A stretch of 64,000 nucleotides of DNA from Novosphingobium sp. ST904 (GCF_001298105.1 NZ_LGJH01000154.1:1-64000); one strand, 5' to 3'; numbered from the stretch's first letter, positions 21,835 through 31,858 are shown. The notes: a model not told the origin generated them from the sequence alone. Program-made: numbers and translations.

Positions 21835-23322
21835 TCAGGCCTTCGCGTCCTGCCCGTTCTCCAGCGCCTGAAGCTGCGCGGGATCGAGCCGGTAGAAACA
21901 CAAGGCGACGATGGCACAGAGCATGGCCGCCGCGGGGATCGCGGATTCGCAGAGCATGATCGCCAGGATCGCCCGCTCGCCCTGCACGGCCGCCTGTCCG
22001 CTGGCCGAAGGAACGTAGCCCATCGCGCCCAGGAACACCCCCATCGCCGCCAGCGCCGCGGCGGAGGAGAGCTTGTCGAACAGCGTGGTGAAGCCCGCAA
22101 AAGCGCCCTCGCGGCGCTCGCCGCTCTGCACATAGTCATAGCGCACGGCGTCGGACAGCAAGGCATAGGCGCACAGGATCATGCCCCCGCCCGCAAAGCC
22201 GCTTGCCAGACCGCGCAGAGAAACCAGCACCATGCTCTCGCCCGGCGCGGCGGCAAGCCAGCTCAGTTGCACCAGTCCGAACAGCGCCAGCGAGGCCATG
22301 TAGCAGGCCTTCTTGCCGACCCGGCCCGAAAGCCAGACCCACACCGTCATGCCCAGCACCATCATCACGGTCGCCATCATGAAGTAAGTGCCCAGCACCT
22401 CGTCGCCCAGCCCGAGAACGACACGCGTGAAATAGGCAAGCGCAGCCGATCCGATCGCGGTGCCGAACAGCAGGAAGACATGGGCGATGGCGAGAATCCG
22501 GAAAGGTCGGTTATCCCAGGCTAGCCGGACCTGCCGCCCCAGCGCGACCAGCGGATTGCGGCGCACGATGGCGGTGGAGGCGCGCGGCTGCGTGCGCGGA
22601 GCGTCGCGCAGCAGGCGCACCGCCAGCACGGTGGCCAGCAGGACCACGAGACCCACGACCATCGCCAGCAGGAGATGCCCGCCGCGCGTCGGCCCGGTCA
22701 GGCCGAGCAGCCAGGCGGGAAGCGTCGATCCGATCAGGGTGCCGATGGCATTGCCGTAAGTGCGCCAGGCCATGAGCCGGGTACGTTCGTGCGGATCGGA
22801 GGAGCTTTCCACCACCATCGCGAAGCCCGGGATCGTCAGCAGGGTATAGCCGGTGGCGTGGATCGCCAGAGCCAGCGTGACGAAGACTTGCGCCAGCAGG
22901 ATAGAGCCCATGTCCGGCGCCCCGAACAGCAGCGCGAGGCCCAGCGGCATGGCGATGCCACCTGCGAAGAGGAACGGCAGGCGGCGCCCCCAGGGCGTCA
23001 CCGCGCGGTCGCTCCAGGCGCCGACCGCCGGATCGAGGAAACCGTCGTAGATCTTGACCAGCGCGAAGATCAGGCCCGCCGCCCCTGCCGAGATGGCAAG
23101 GCTGTCAGTCATGAAGCGCAGACCCAGCACGGTGACGACATTCTGCCCCGCGGCATGTGCCAGCGGGATCATGAGCGAACCGAACCGGATGCGCCATGTC
23201 CTGGAACCGGATGGCTTGGAACCGGCAGGCGGAGCGATGGTCTGCGGTATATCGATGGCGCGCGGAATCGTTCCCGCGCCGGTTAGTTCGCTGGTCAAGC
23301 CTGCTGCCCTCCTGCCGTGCAT
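21835..23322 (-). CDS. MFS transporter, GPH (glycoside-pentoside-hexuronide) type
   Basis: About 495 residues with 12 hydrophobic segments. The loop 2-3 region KIYDGFLDPAVGAWSDR and the following TPWGRRLPFLFAG are the marks of the GPH cation symporter family. ATG 23322 is chosen as the first ATG near the domain; an earlier GTG/ATG or a later non-ATG start are possible because the first 70 residues look non-conserved. One of four GPH genes in the window, all beside LLM, alpha/beta hydrolase or cupin genes, which suggests uptake of glycosides or another organic substrate. Confidence 0.85.
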   Translation of the reverse strand: MHGRRAAGLTSELTGAGTIPRAIDIPQTIAPPAGSKPSGSRTWRIRFGSLMIPLAHAAGQNVVTVLGLRFMTDSLAISAGAAGLIFALVKIYDGFLDPAVGAWSDRAVTPWGRRLPFLFAGGIAMPLGLALLFGAPDMGSILLAQVFVTLALAIHATGYTLLTIPGFAMVVESSSDPHERTRLMAWRTYGNAIGTLIGSTLPAWLLGLTGPTRGGHLLLAMVVGLVVLLATVLAVRLLRDAPRTQPRASTAIVRRNPLVALGRQVRLAWDNRPFRILAIAHVFLLFGTAIGSAALAYFTRVVLGLGDEVLGTYFMMATVMMVLGMTVWVWLSGRVGKKACYMASLALFGLVQLSWLAAAPGESMVLVSLRGLASGFAGGGMILCAYALLSDAVRYDYVQSGERREGAFAGFTTLFDKLSSAAALAAMGVFLGAMGYVPSASGQAAVQGERAILAIMLCESAIPAAAMLCAIVALCFYRLDPAQLQALENGQDAKA

Positions 23323-23416
23323 CCCAGTCGATGCCGTCCCTTGCGAAGGTGCCTGCGGGCAGCCGCCCGCCGCGCCGTTTCTGCGCATTCTCCGCAGAGC
23401 GGAGAACCGCGAGGGA

Positions 23417-23707
23417 TCACCCTTCGACGAGCGTCACGCTGACCTCGGCAATGCCGTCGCGCAGCTTCTTCACCTCGGCGTATTCGGCCGATTCCCAGAA
23501 GGCCATCGCGGTTCCGGCATCGGGCCACTCCATGACGACCGCACCGCCGCCCTCATGGCCTGCGCCTTCGAGCACCCGGCCCTTCCGCCCGCGCAGCACG
23601 TAGCGCGCGCCCCATTCCTCCGCGAGCCGGGCCACTGCCGGGGAATAGCCCGACATGAAGGCCTCCCGGTCGTGGACTTTCGTGGTGATGACGAACCAGG
23701 CAGGCAT
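23417..23707 (-). CDS. DUF1330 family protein
   Basis: 96 residues. MPAWFVITTKVHDREAFMSG at the start, and GGAVVMEWPDAGTAMAFWES in the middle, fit the DUF1330 ferredoxin-like (dimeric alpha/beta barrel) fold. No enzymatic activity is established for most members. It lies between the FAD hydroxylase and the GPH symporter in the leftward operon, where small alpha-beta barrel proteins often help in aromatic breakdown; that role is inference. Confidence 0.8.
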   Translation of the reverse strand: MPAWFVITTKVHDREAFMSGYSPAVARLAEEWGARYVLRGRKGRVLEGAGHEGGGAVVMEWPDAGTAMAFWESAEYAEVKKLRDGIAEVSVTLVEG

Positions 23708-23757
23708 GTTCTGTCTCCGAAATGGGAACCGGACCGGTCGGTCCGGTTCCACGCGGG

Positions 23758-24966
23758 TCAGCGGATCAGCGCCGCATCCTCCAGGCTCTGGAACATCGCC
23801 TGGCGCATGAGGTAGGCACGGCGGCGTTCGTCGTCCTGCTTGATCGCCAGGAACTCGCGCCGACGCGCATCGTGCGCCGATCCGCAGCCGCTGCTGATGA
23901 AGGCCATGTTCTGCTTGGTCTGGGCCTGGGTGAAGCTATGCGTCACTTCGCGGCGCTGGCGGTCGTAAAGCGCGAGGCTGGGCTCCATCGCCGCCTGTCC
24001 CTTGAGCACGGGCAGCAGCTTCTCGAACAGGTTGAAGGCATCGTGGATGCCCGAATTCATGCCGAAGCCGCCGAGCGGATTGTTGAGATGGGCAGCATCG
24101 CCCACCAGCATGACGCGGCCCTCGCGGAACGACTGGGCCACGCGCTGGTGGACCCGATAGAGCGTGCGGTGATGCGTGACGACCGAGGCGCCGTCCCCCA
24201 TGAGACGATCGAAGATCGCCGTCTTGTTGGCTTCGGACGTCAGTTCCGCCTCGTCCACCGCGCCGTTCACCGGCACCAGCACGCGCCAGACGGACGGCAC
24301 CTTCAGCAGCACCAGCCATTCCTGCGGATCGGAAACGTAGTTCACCAGCGAAAGGTTGGGCAGGAACTGGCCAAGGTCGGTTTCAGTCGAAAGGGTCAGG
24401 AACCGCTCGGGATAAGTGAACCCGTCGAATTCGGTGCCAAGCCACTTGCGCACGATGGAATTCGCACCGTCCGCGCCGATCAGGAAGTCGGCGCGGACGC
24501 GCTCGATCCCCATCATCGTCTCCACGGCAAGGTCCACGCCGTTCTCGTCCTGCACGAACGAAAGCAGGCGATTGCCGAAGCGGACATCGGCATTGGCGTG
24601 ATTGTCCAGCCCCGATGCCAGCGCACGGGAAAGGTGATACTGCTCGCACTGGATGCGGAAGGGATAGCGGGTGACGTCGTGCAGCTCGCTGAGATCGAAC
24701 TCGATCACTTCGCCCGAAGCGCGGTCGCGCCACTGATAGACGGGGGCCTTGAGGCCGGTTTCCAGCAGCATCGGCGTGATGCCGATATCGTCCAGCATTT
24801 CGAGCGTCGGCGGGTGGAAGGTCGAGGCGCGCAGATCCTGCGCACAGTCCTGTCCGGCTTCGAGCAGGATCACCGAGATACCCTGCTGCGCCAACAACGT
24901 CGCCATGACCGTGCCGACAGGGCCGGCACCGGCAATCGCTACCTGGCAACGATCTTTCACTGACAT
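23758..24966 (-). CDS. FAD-dependent aromatic hydroxylase (group A, UbiH/MhpA type)
   Basis: 402 residues. The FAD ADP-binding motif AIAGAGPVGTVMATLLAQ is at the N-terminus, the middle DG motif is LIGADGANSIVRKWLG, and the flavin motif GDAAHLNNPLGGFGMNSG is complete. These define single-component, NAD(P)H-dependent ring hydroxylases. ATG 24966 is preferred to an upstream TTG. It sits in the leftward operon with two further monooxygenases, an alpha/beta hydrolase and a DUF1330 protein, which together suggest oxidation of an aromatic or heterocyclic ring. Confidence 0.88.
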   Translation of the reverse strand: MSVKDRCQVAIAGAGPVGTVMATLLAQQGISVILLEAGQDCAQDLRASTFHPPTLEMLDDIGITPMLLETGLKAPVYQWRDRASGEVIEFDLSELHDVTRYPFRIQCEQYHLSRALASGLDNHANADVRFGNRLLSFVQDENGVDLAVETMMGIERVRADFLIGADGANSIVRKWLGTEFDGFTYPERFLTLSTETDLGQFLPNLSLVNYVSDPQEWLVLLKVPSVWRVLVPVNGAVDEAELTSEANKTAIFDRLMGDGASVVTHHRTLYRVHQRVAQSFREGRVMLVGDAAHLNNPLGGFGMNSGIHDAFNLFEKLLPVLKGQAAMEPSLALYDRQRREVTHSFTQAQTKQNMAFISSGCGSAHDARRREFLAIKQDDERRRAYLMRQAMFQSLEDAALIR

Positions 24967-25105
24967 TTGCGATGAAACTCCATTCAACGGGACCGACAGG
25001 CGTAAAAGCTGCCGTCCGGGCTTGCGGCGCCGACCGTGACTCTATCCGAGGCGCGGTGAGCGGGATCGGGGCTGCGATGTTTGGGGAGGCGGTCGAGCGC
25101 TCCGT

Positions 25106-26101
25106 TCAGGCTTTCGCGGCCGGAACGGGAGCCGGTGTGACCTTGTCCAGCCAGCGTTTGAGGTCGCGGGTGAACTTCTCCGGGTTCTCCCACATCGGGA
25201 AGTGGCCGAGGTCGGGATATTCGATCAGTTCGACCGGCGCATGCGTGAAGCGGGCGACCGAGGCCTTGGCCCCTTGCGAGATCACGTCGTCATAGCTGCA
25301 CCATTGCAGCAGCACCGGCACGCGCACCGTTTCCGCCACTGCTCCGACGTCCGAGGTCTTGAACGCCTTGACGTTGGCCTGAATGTACTGCGCCTGGCGG
25401 CCCAGCGCGCCGGGCAGGTTGTTCATGTCGTAAATCTGGTCAACCATGCGATCGGTCGGCACGAAGCCGGGGGGCGTGGTATCCTCCAGCATCAGCTTCC
25501 AGAACCAGTGCGAGCGCCAGTCCGGCAGCACCGCCTTGTGGAACGAGAGCATCCACGCCAGCCGCGGATCGACCTTGCGGGTCTGGCTCGGCCGTTCGAG
25601 CGGCAGCATCGAAAACGCCATGGCCGTGGCGTGGCCCGGATAGGCGCGGTTGTATTCGAGCGCGACGTTCGATCCATTGGACGTGGCGACGACCGCGAAC
25701 CTGTCATGGCCAAGCTGTTTCATCAGCCCGTCCATGAGCTGCGCGGAACGCGGCGTGGAATAGACGCCCGAAGGATCGGGGCCGGTCAGCCCATAGGGCG
25801 ACCAGTCGAAGCGGACCACGCGGTAGCGGTCCTTGAGCCGCTCGGCGACGCCGTCCCATTCATGAAGGTTGACGATCGAGCCGTGAAGCAGGACCACGAC
25901 CGGCGCGCCCGCCGGGCCTTCCTCGCGCACGTGCATCCGCACACCGTCCACGGTGACGAAGCGCGAGGGGCCGTCGGCCCAGCGCTTTTCGAGCTCCGCC
26001 CGGTCGCTCGCGCCCGCTCCTGCCCGCAGGGCCAGCACGCTTCCACCGCCGACCAGCACCAGTGCGCCAAGCGCGCCCAGAAGGATATGGCGCTTCTTCA
26101 T
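25106..26101 (-). CDS. Membrane-anchored alpha/beta hydrolase (paralog A)
   Basis: 331 residues. KKRHILLGALGALVLVGGG near the start is an uncleaved-looking anchor or signal. The oxyanion loop is LLHGSIVNLHEWDG, the nucleophile elbow is ATSNGS (Ser), and the catalytic His lies in YPDLGHFPMWENP. It shares REWDG/HEWDG, RFDWSPYGL and YPDLGHFPM with the hydrolase at 35235 and more loosely with 36607. The start overlaps the stop of the LLM gene upstream by ATGA. Likely an envelope esterase or C-C hydrolase; substrate unknown. Confidence 0.83.
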   Translation of the reverse strand: MKKRHILLGALGALVLVGGGSVLALRAGAGASDRAELEKRWADGPSRFVTVDGVRMHVREEGPAGAPVVVLLHGSIVNLHEWDGVAERLKDRYRVVRFDWSPYGLTGPDPSGVYSTPRSAQLMDGLMKQLGHDRFAVVATSNGSNVALEYNRAYPGHATAMAFSMLPLERPSQTRKVDPRLAWMLSFHKAVLPDWRSHWFWKLMLEDTTPPGFVPTDRMVDQIYDMNNLPGALGRQAQYIQANVKAFKTSDVGAVAETVRVPVLLQWCSYDDVISQGAKASVARFTHAPVELIEYPDLGHFPMWENPEKFTRDLKRWLDKVTPAPVPAAKA

Positions 26102-27327
26102 GCTGCCACCGCCTCACGCGCGGACAGGCCCAGCGTCTCGCGCAGGGTGCTGCCGGGATATTCGGTGCGCAGGCGTCCGCGCTGCTGGAGCAGCGGCACC
26201 ACCTGTTCCACGAAGTCCTCCAGCCCGCCCGGCATGTAGCTGGGCTGGAGGGTGAAACCATCGCAGGCACCGGCATCGCGCCAGGCGATCATCATCTCCG
26301 CCATCTGTTCGGGCGTGCCGAGGAACACGTTATGGCCGCGCGGATGGCGCATGAAATTGGCCGCGAAATCGCCAAGCGGCGTGCCCTTCTCCTGCGCGGG
26401 GGTGATGGCGCGGGCGATGTCGGCCTTGGGCAGGATCGTCCGGTCGAGGATCGTGTCCACCGGGATCGCACCGGCGGGGTCGAAGGCGGTCAGGTCGCAG
26501 CCCAGCGATTCCGAGAGATATTCGATGGCCAGCGCATCGTCGGCAAGATCGAGAATGGCGAGATGGTTGGCGCGCGCCTCTTCCTCGGTGCCGCCGAGCA
26601 CGCAGGACAGGCCCGGCATGATCCGCACGCCGTCCGGATCGCGGCCCACGGCGGCGATGCGAGTGCGCAAGTCGCTGCGGAAATCCACGCCCGCCTCGAT
26701 ATTGGCGGCCGGACAGAAGATCGCCTCGGCCGTGCGTGCCGCGAAATCGCGCCCATCAGGCGACTGGCCCGCCTGGACGAGGACCGGGCGCCCCTGCGGC
26801 AGCAGCGGCCCTTCGCGGTCCATCGCCGCCCAGAGTTCGCAGGCCTTGGCGACGACTTCCTTGGCGTGGCGATAGCGTTCGTCCTTCGGCGGCAGGTCGT
26901 CCTCGCCGAAGTTGGGGGCGGTGTCGGGGTGCGCGGTGGTCACGATGTTCCAGCCCGCGCGGCCGCCGGAAATACGCTCCATCGTACCGAAGCGCTCGGC
27001 GAGCATTTCCGGGGTGTTGTATGTCGTCGAAACCGTGGCGACGAGGCCGACGTGCTTCGTTACCGCCGCCATCGCGGTGAGCAGGCTGACGGGATCGAGC
27101 GTCGGCATCGCCATGCGCTCCGGCGTGCGACCACCCGCCCCGCGCGACTGGAGCTGGTCGCCGAAGACGATCGCGTCGAACATGCCCTGTTCGGCGAGTT
27201 TCGCGACGCGGGCGTAATAGTCCATCGAGAACACACCCGCCGGGTTCGCACGCTCATGCATCCATCCACTCGGGAAGAAGCCGATGCCCTGAAGGAAGGC
27301 CCAGAGGTGAATTTGCTTGTCCATCAT
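26098..27327 (-). CDS. LLM flavin-dependent monooxygenase, NtaA/SnaA/DszA type
   Basis: 409 residues. LWAFLQGIGFFPSGWMHE at the start, GRAGWNIVTTAHPDTAPNFG and the RYRHAKEVV stretch place it in the NtaA/SnaA/DszA(SoxA) group of FMNH2-dependent monooxygenases, which includes nitrilotriacetate and dibenzothiophene-sulfone enzymes. It overlaps the smaller LLM gene upstream (ATGA) and the alpha/beta hydrolase downstream (ATGA), so all three are co-translated. N- or S-containing heterocycles are typical substrates of the group; which one applies here is unknown. Confidence 0.88.
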   Translation of the reverse strand: MMDKQIHLWAFLQGIGFFPSGWMHERANPAGVFSMDYYARVAKLAEQGMFDAIVFGDQLQSRGAGGRTPERMAMPTLDPVSLLTAMAAVTKHVGLVATVSTTYNTPEMLAERFGTMERISGGRAGWNIVTTAHPDTAPNFGEDDLPPKDERYRHAKEVVAKACELWAAMDREGPLLPQGRPVLVQAGQSPDGRDFAARTAEAIFCPAANIEAGVDFRSDLRTRIAAVGRDPDGVRIMPGLSCVLGGTEEEARANHLAILDLADDALAIEYLSESLGCDLTAFDPAGAIPVDTILDRTILPKADIARAITPAQEKGTPLGDFAANFMRHPRGHNVFLGTPEQMAEMMIAWRDAGACDGFTLQPSYMPGGLEDFVEQVVPLLQQRGRLRTEYPGSTLRETLGLSAREAVAA

Positions 27328-28171
27328 GCGTTCTCCGGGATCACGGCGCCGCCGGGCTGGTTGGATGCGGTGGAAGGGATCGGCAGGCCAAGCCGCGCGC
27401 GCAGGTCGCCGCTCTCGGAAGGCCGCGCCGAAACGGGAGCGCCGAAGCGCGCCCCGATCAGGGGAAGCTGCGACAGGGCGTCGGTCAGGGTGAAGTGCAG
27501 GCCGTCGATTTCACCGGCCTCGAAACGGGCCATCGGTTCGGCAGGATCGGCATCGGGCGCAACCTTGAGCAGCCGCTTGCTTGCCGGCGGCACGGGCTGT
27601 CCATCGGCAAACAGCGCGATATCGGCATCTGCCACGGCGAGAGGGTCATCCCCGTCCACCACCAGCAGCGGATGGCCGAGCGGCGGGCGCATGGCGTTGA
27701 CGGGACCGGCCACCTTGAAGAAGGCGCCTTCGTAGTTCGAGGCGCTGACTTTCGACGCATCGAGATAGCGTCCGCTCGCCTTGTCGAGGATCAGCGTGTC
27801 GCTGCCCCAGCCATCCCACAGCGCGCGGGCGGCGCCGACCATGTCCTCGCCCATGCCTTGCGGCGCGCCTTCGGATACCACTGACCAGCCGGTGCGGCCC
27901 GCGCTCAGGAAATCGATGGCCGAAAGCGCCCGGGCAACGTGGAAGGGGTGCGCGTTCGACGCGGGAACCGTGGCGACGAGGCGAGCCGCGAGGTCAGCGG
28001 CGCCGCCCATGCCAGCAGCACTTGCGCATCGAAGGGACGCGCGCCGGAGCGGCCCATGACCAGCAGGTCGAGACCGGCCGCTTCGGCCGCGCACAGGATC
28101 GGCGCGGCGCTTTCGGGAACGGCGAAGGCGACCTCGGCGATCGAGGCGGAGAGAATGAAAGGTCTGGTCAT
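27324..28171 (-). CDS. LLM-type flavoprotein, divergent and short, frameshifted
   Basis: About 282 residues after repair. MTRPFILSASIAEVAFAVPE and AQVLLAWAAPLTSRL belong to the N-terminal part, and LVATVPASNAHPFHVARAL with FLSAGRTGWSVVSEG resembles the NtaA-like barrel. One G is missing near 27980. It is about 130 residues shorter than the neighbouring NtaA-type protein and may be a partner subunit rather than a full enzyme. Its ATG overlaps the stop of the M24 gene and its stop overlaps the next ATG. Confidence 0.72.
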
Positions 28172-29469
28172 ACGATGATCACCGGTTCGTGAAGGGGATG
28201 GATGGGTTCGCAGCCGGTCTCGGTAATGCGCACGAGGTCTTCGCAATGGGCCGAGCCGCCGATGCCGGTATCCAGCGTCGGGCAGTCGACCGAGAGGATC
28301 ATGCCCGGCTCCAGCACGATGTCCGGCTTGCGCCAGAAACCGCCGTGGACCTCGCCCGGCTCGTCGGTATGGGCCAGGCCGACGCTGTGCGGGCCGAAGC
28401 CGATGACAGCCTCGTATCCGGCCTTGCGAATGGCCGCTTCGCCCAGCATCGCGATCTCGGAATAACGCAGGCCCGGCCGCAGCTTCTCGCGCACCGCCTG
28501 CCAGCCGAAGGCGGCCGCCTGTGCCGCGCGGGCAGCGGCGCGGGTGGGCTCGCCGACGAAAACGGTGCGGGCGAAATCGCCGTGGTAACCAAGATACTGG
28601 CTCACCCCGTCGAGCATCAGCGTCTGCCCATCCGCCACCTCGATCCGCGACAGGTCCGAGGAGACCCGGTCGACATTGAGGAACACCGCCGTATTGCCGC
28701 GCGCGGCGGTTTCCATGCGGAACAGCGCCTGCAATTCGGCATGGCTGGCGCCGGCGCGGATCGCGCGGCCCACGGCATTGAGGGCATCGACGTTGGACTT
28801 CGCCGCGCGCGCCATCAGGACGTGCTCCAGCGGCGATTTCACGAGGCGGATCTCGCGCAGGATATTGTCGGCCTGCACCAGTTCCCCGGGATGCTCGCGC
28901 CGCAGGGCGACTTCGGCGATGACCCCGTGGTCGTAGCCGATCCGTCCCTGCCACAGGCCAAGACCGCGCATGGCCGCGGCGATGGCAGCCCCTGCATCCC
29001 CGCGCGCCGTCATGGCCCCGGCCTCACGCGCGGAAATCGCCTCGCGGTGAGCCTCGGCGGCGGTCGGAGGGCTGCTGGATCGGCGCGGCAGGACCGGCGT
29101 GTCCGGCACCAGGGCCGGGGTATCGTCGCCCTCGTCTCCGAGCGCATCGTAGAGCCAGACGGCCACGTCGTTGCGGCTGCGTCCGTCGGCCCAGCTGTAG
29201 TGATGGAGGAAGCGGCTGGTGACGAGGCCCCACTGTCCGGGCCGCTCCCGCGCGATCAGTGCGAAAGTTCCCGGGGGCTGCCCGGGACGGGTCCGCCCGA
29301 TCTGCGGCCAGTGCCCCAGCGCGTGGAACACGTTCACCGGATCGCCCAGCACCAGGCCCGCCAGATCGTGCCGTTCCATCACGGCGATCGCACGGGCCAG
29401 ATTGATCGGCCCCTCGCGCTCTAGCGCCGTCAGAAGCGCGCCGTCGTCAGGAAGGAAGGATGTGTCCAT
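28168..29469 (-). CDS. M24-family metallopeptidase-like protein (Xaa-Pro peptidase/creatinase fold)
   Basis: 433 residues: an N-terminal creatinase-like domain, then the pita-bread domain. Metal ligands can be placed as the two Asp of LDGVSQYLGYHGDFART (11 apart), His in SVGLAHTDEP, and Glu in AHCEDLVRI. The remaining position, usually Glu in aminopeptidase P (IEP), is Asp in SVDCP. It is the first gene of the leftward operon and diverges from the gene at 29590. The fold includes peptidases, creatinase and amide hydrolases, so cleavage of an amide in the pathway substrate is likely, but not necessarily a peptide. Confidence 0.85.
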   Translation of the reverse strand: MDTSFLPDDGALLTALEREGPINLARAIAVMERHDLAGLVLGDPVNVFHALGHWPQIGRTRPGQPPGTFALIARERPGQWGLVTSRFLHHYSWADGRSRNDVAVWLYDALGDEGDDTPALVPDTPVLPRRSSSPPTAAEAHREAISAREAGAMTARGDAGAAIAAAMRGLGLWQGRIGYDHGVIAEVALRREHPGELVQADNILREIRLVKSPLEHVLMARAAKSNVDALNAVGRAIRAGASHAELQALFRMETAARGNTAVFLNVDRVSSDLSRIEVADGQTLMLDGVSQYLGYHGDFARTVFVGEPTRAAARAAQAAAFGWQAVREKLRPGLRYSEIAMLGEAAIRKAGYEAVIGFGPHSVGLAHTDEPGEVHGGFWRKPDIVLEPGMILSVDCPTLDTGIGGSAHCEDLVRITETGCEPIHPLHEPVIIV

Positions 29470-29589
29470 GACGGCGATTATGAACCCCGCCGCCGCGCAA
29501 TCCGGGGTGGGGGGATAAAACTATTCGCCTGCCGATCAAGTTTGCATGGAGGGGCGGCGGGTGAACGGCCTGCGATAGCCTCGGCCCCC
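29470..29589. promoter_or_regulatory. Central divergent control region of the catabolic island
   Basis: 120 bases between the two longest operons (leftward to 20743, rightward to 37565). An A/T-rich patch, GGATAAAACTATTCG at about 29514-29528, is the obvious promoter candidate; on the minus strand TTGATC followed 16 bases later by TATCCC could be a promoter. No inverted repeat is clear. There is no regulator gene next to it, so control must come from elsewhere. Confidence 0.35.
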
Positions 29590-30461
29590 ATGAACGAACC
29601 CGAGATTCCCGATACCCTTCAGATCGAGCGCGCCTTCGTCCGGCTGGATGAGGGGCAGGTTCACTTGCGCCGCCTGCCCGCGGCCGATGCCGCGCACCGG
29701 CCCTTGCTGCTGCTTCACGCCTCGCCCGCGTCCTCATGGTTCATGCAGGACCTGATGACGGCCCTTCGCGCGGCGGGATACCTGGGCGAGATCGTCGCGC
29801 CCGATACGCTCGGCAACGGCGATTCCGCCGCCCCCGGACCTGCCGAGCCCGACATTGCCTATTTCGCGGATTCCGTGGACCGCCTGTGCAACGCACTGGG
29901 CTTCGGAGCGGTCGATGCCTACGGCACGCACACCGGCGCCCGCATCGCCTGCGAGCTTGCCGCCGGCCGTCCCGCCCGCGTGCACCGCCTCGTGCTGGAC
30001 GGCATCACCGAATACGAGGACGATCTGCGCGAAGCGGTGATCGCCAATTACGCCCCCGTGGTCGAGCCGGACGAATATGGCCGCCACCTGGTCTGGGCGT
30101 TCAACTTCTGCCGCGACCAGGCGCTGTTCTTCCCCCATTTCATGAAGGATGCGGAACATCGGCTTTCCGTGCCGATGCCGCCGCCGCAAGTGCTGCACCG
30201 GATCACGCTGGACGTGCTCAAGCGCTCGACACTTATCCCAAGCCCTACATCGCCGCGTTCCGCTACCGCGCGTTCGAGCGCATGGCCCGGATCGCAGCGC
30301 CCACGCTGCTGCTCAAGCCCGAGACCGAACTGGCCCTGCTCAATGCCTCGGTGAAGACCGCGCTTGGCCTGCTGGCCGACGGGCATGAGGCGGCAACCGG
30401 CGGATCACCCGCAGCCAAGGCCGCCGCCATGGCCAAATTCCTCAAGAGGCAGCTACCATGA
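29590..30461 (+). CDS. Alpha/beta-hydrolase-fold protein with GxHTG elbow (paralog 1), frameshifted
   Basis: About 290 residues. LLLLHASPASSWFMQDLM matches the oxyanion loop and strand order of the fold. The nucleophile elbow reads YGTHTGARIACELA, placing His114 where Ser, Asp or Cys is expected. One G is missing near 30222; repair gives LDTYPKPYIAAFRYRAFERM. The same GxHTG elbow recurs in the protein at 31855. A His nucleophile would be unusual, so the protein may catalyse something other than ester hydrolysis. First gene of the rightward operon; it overlaps the GPH gene by ATGA. Confidence 0.8.
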
Positions 30462-31858
30462 AGATGTCGGTTTCGAAGGATAGCCGGGCCGATGTCCGGT
30501 TAAGTGTCAGGACCTGCCTCGGCTTCGGGATCGGCACGGTGGGCGTGTCGATCATGCTCAACACCGTGACCACCTACTTCCCCGCGCTGATGTCCACCGT
30601 GCTGGGCCAGTCGCCCGAGATCGCCGGTTACCTGCTGATGATCTCCAAGCTGGCCGACGCGGTGATCGACGTCGCCATCGGCAGCCTGTCCGACCGCGCC
30701 CGCACCCGCTGGGGCCGGCGCAAGCCGTTCCTCCTGGGAGGAGCGCTGCTTTCGGCGGTCTCGTTCGTGATGCTGTTCGCACCGCCGGTCCTGTCCGAAG
30801 GAGCACTGCTGCTCTGGATGATCGCGGGGCTGGTGATCTATTCCACCGCCTATTCGCTGTTCAACGTGCCCTACATGGCCCTGCCCGCCGAACTGACCGA
30901 CGGCTTCCACGAACGCACGCGCCTGATCTCGTTCCGCACCGTGTTCGTCTCGATCGGCCAGCTTCTGGCGATGGCGGGCACCGCGTGGCTGATCCAGAGC
31001 GGCGGCGCGGGCCGTTCCGGCTTCGCCACAATGGGCATGGTCATGGCGCTCATCATCGGCGGATCGATGACGGCGACGGCGCTCGCCGTTCCGGTGAAGC
31101 ACGGTACCGCGCCGGGTTCCGGCAAGCACCTGCCCGGTCCGGCGCAGCTTCGCGCGATCGCCCGCAACCGGCCCTTCATGATGCTGCTGGGCGCCAAGGT
31201 GTTCCAGTTCCTCTCCTTCGCCTCGGTCGCCTCGACGATGCTGCTGTTCATGCTCAACGTCGTGGGCGTGGGCTACAGCGGCCAGATCGCCTTTGCCGTG
31301 ACCCAGAACGTCGTCACCGCGCTGGTCATGCCGCTGTGGGTCTGGACCGGAAAGCGCTTCGGCAAGCGCCGCACGTATCTGGCGGGCGTCGTGCTGTTCT
31401 GCATGACCACGCTGAGCTGGCTCCTGGCCGACCATTCGATCACCACGACCGGTATCGTCCTGCGCGGTATCGGCGGCGGCCTCGGCTCGGGCGCGATCAT
31501 CCTGATGTCGATCTCGATGCTGGGCGACACCCAGGCCTATGACCGCCTGCTGACCGGCGAGGCGCGCGAGGGCCTGCTCTCCAGCGCCATAGCCGTGATC
31601 GAGAAAGTCAGCTTCGCGCTCGGCGTGGCGGTGCTGGGCGTGTTCCTTCACGCGCTGGGCTACGTGCCGACCACCGGCGGCGCCATCGTCGCCCAGCCCG
31701 CCAGCGCGATGCTGGCGCTGAAGCTCGGATTCTCGGTGATCCCGGCGGTCATGTTCGCGATCAACGGCCTGTTCCTCTGGGCCTACGACCTTGACGAGGA
31801 CAAGCTCGCCGCCGCGCGCCTGGAGACTTCCGAAGGCCTTGGGAACGCAGTGGCATGA
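30458..31858 (+). CDS. MFS transporter, GPH type
   Basis: 466 residues with 12 hydrophobic segments. SKLADAVIDVAIGSLSDRAR and TRWGRRKPFLLGG are the characteristic GPH loop, and GFHERTRLISFRT is the matching central-loop motif. It overlaps the genes on both sides through ATGA junctions, between two GxHTG alpha/beta proteins, so all three are co-translated and probably act on the same compound. Substrate unknown. Confidence 0.88.
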   Translation: MKMSVSKDSRADVRLSVRTCLGFGIGTVGVSIMLNTVTTYFPALMSTVLGQSPEIAGYLLMISKLADAVIDVAIGSLSDRARTRWGRRKPFLLGGALLSAVSFVMLFAPPVLSEGALLLWMIAGLVIYSTAYSLFNVPYMALPAELTDGFHERTRLISFRTVFVSIGQLLAMAGTAWLIQSGGAGRSGFATMGMVMALIIGGSMTATALAVPVKHGTAPGSGKHLPGPAQLRAIARNRPFMMLLGAKVFQFLSFASVASTMLLFMLNVVGVGYSGQIAFAVTQNVVTALVMPLWVWTGKRFGKRRTYLAGVVLFCMTTLSWLLADHSITTTGIVLRGIGGGLGSGAIILMSISMLGDTQAYDRLLTGEAREGLLSSAIAVIEKVSFALGVAVLGVFLHALGYVPTTGGAIVAQPASAMLALKLGFSVIPAVMFAINGLFLWAYDLDEDKLAAARLETSEGLGNAVA

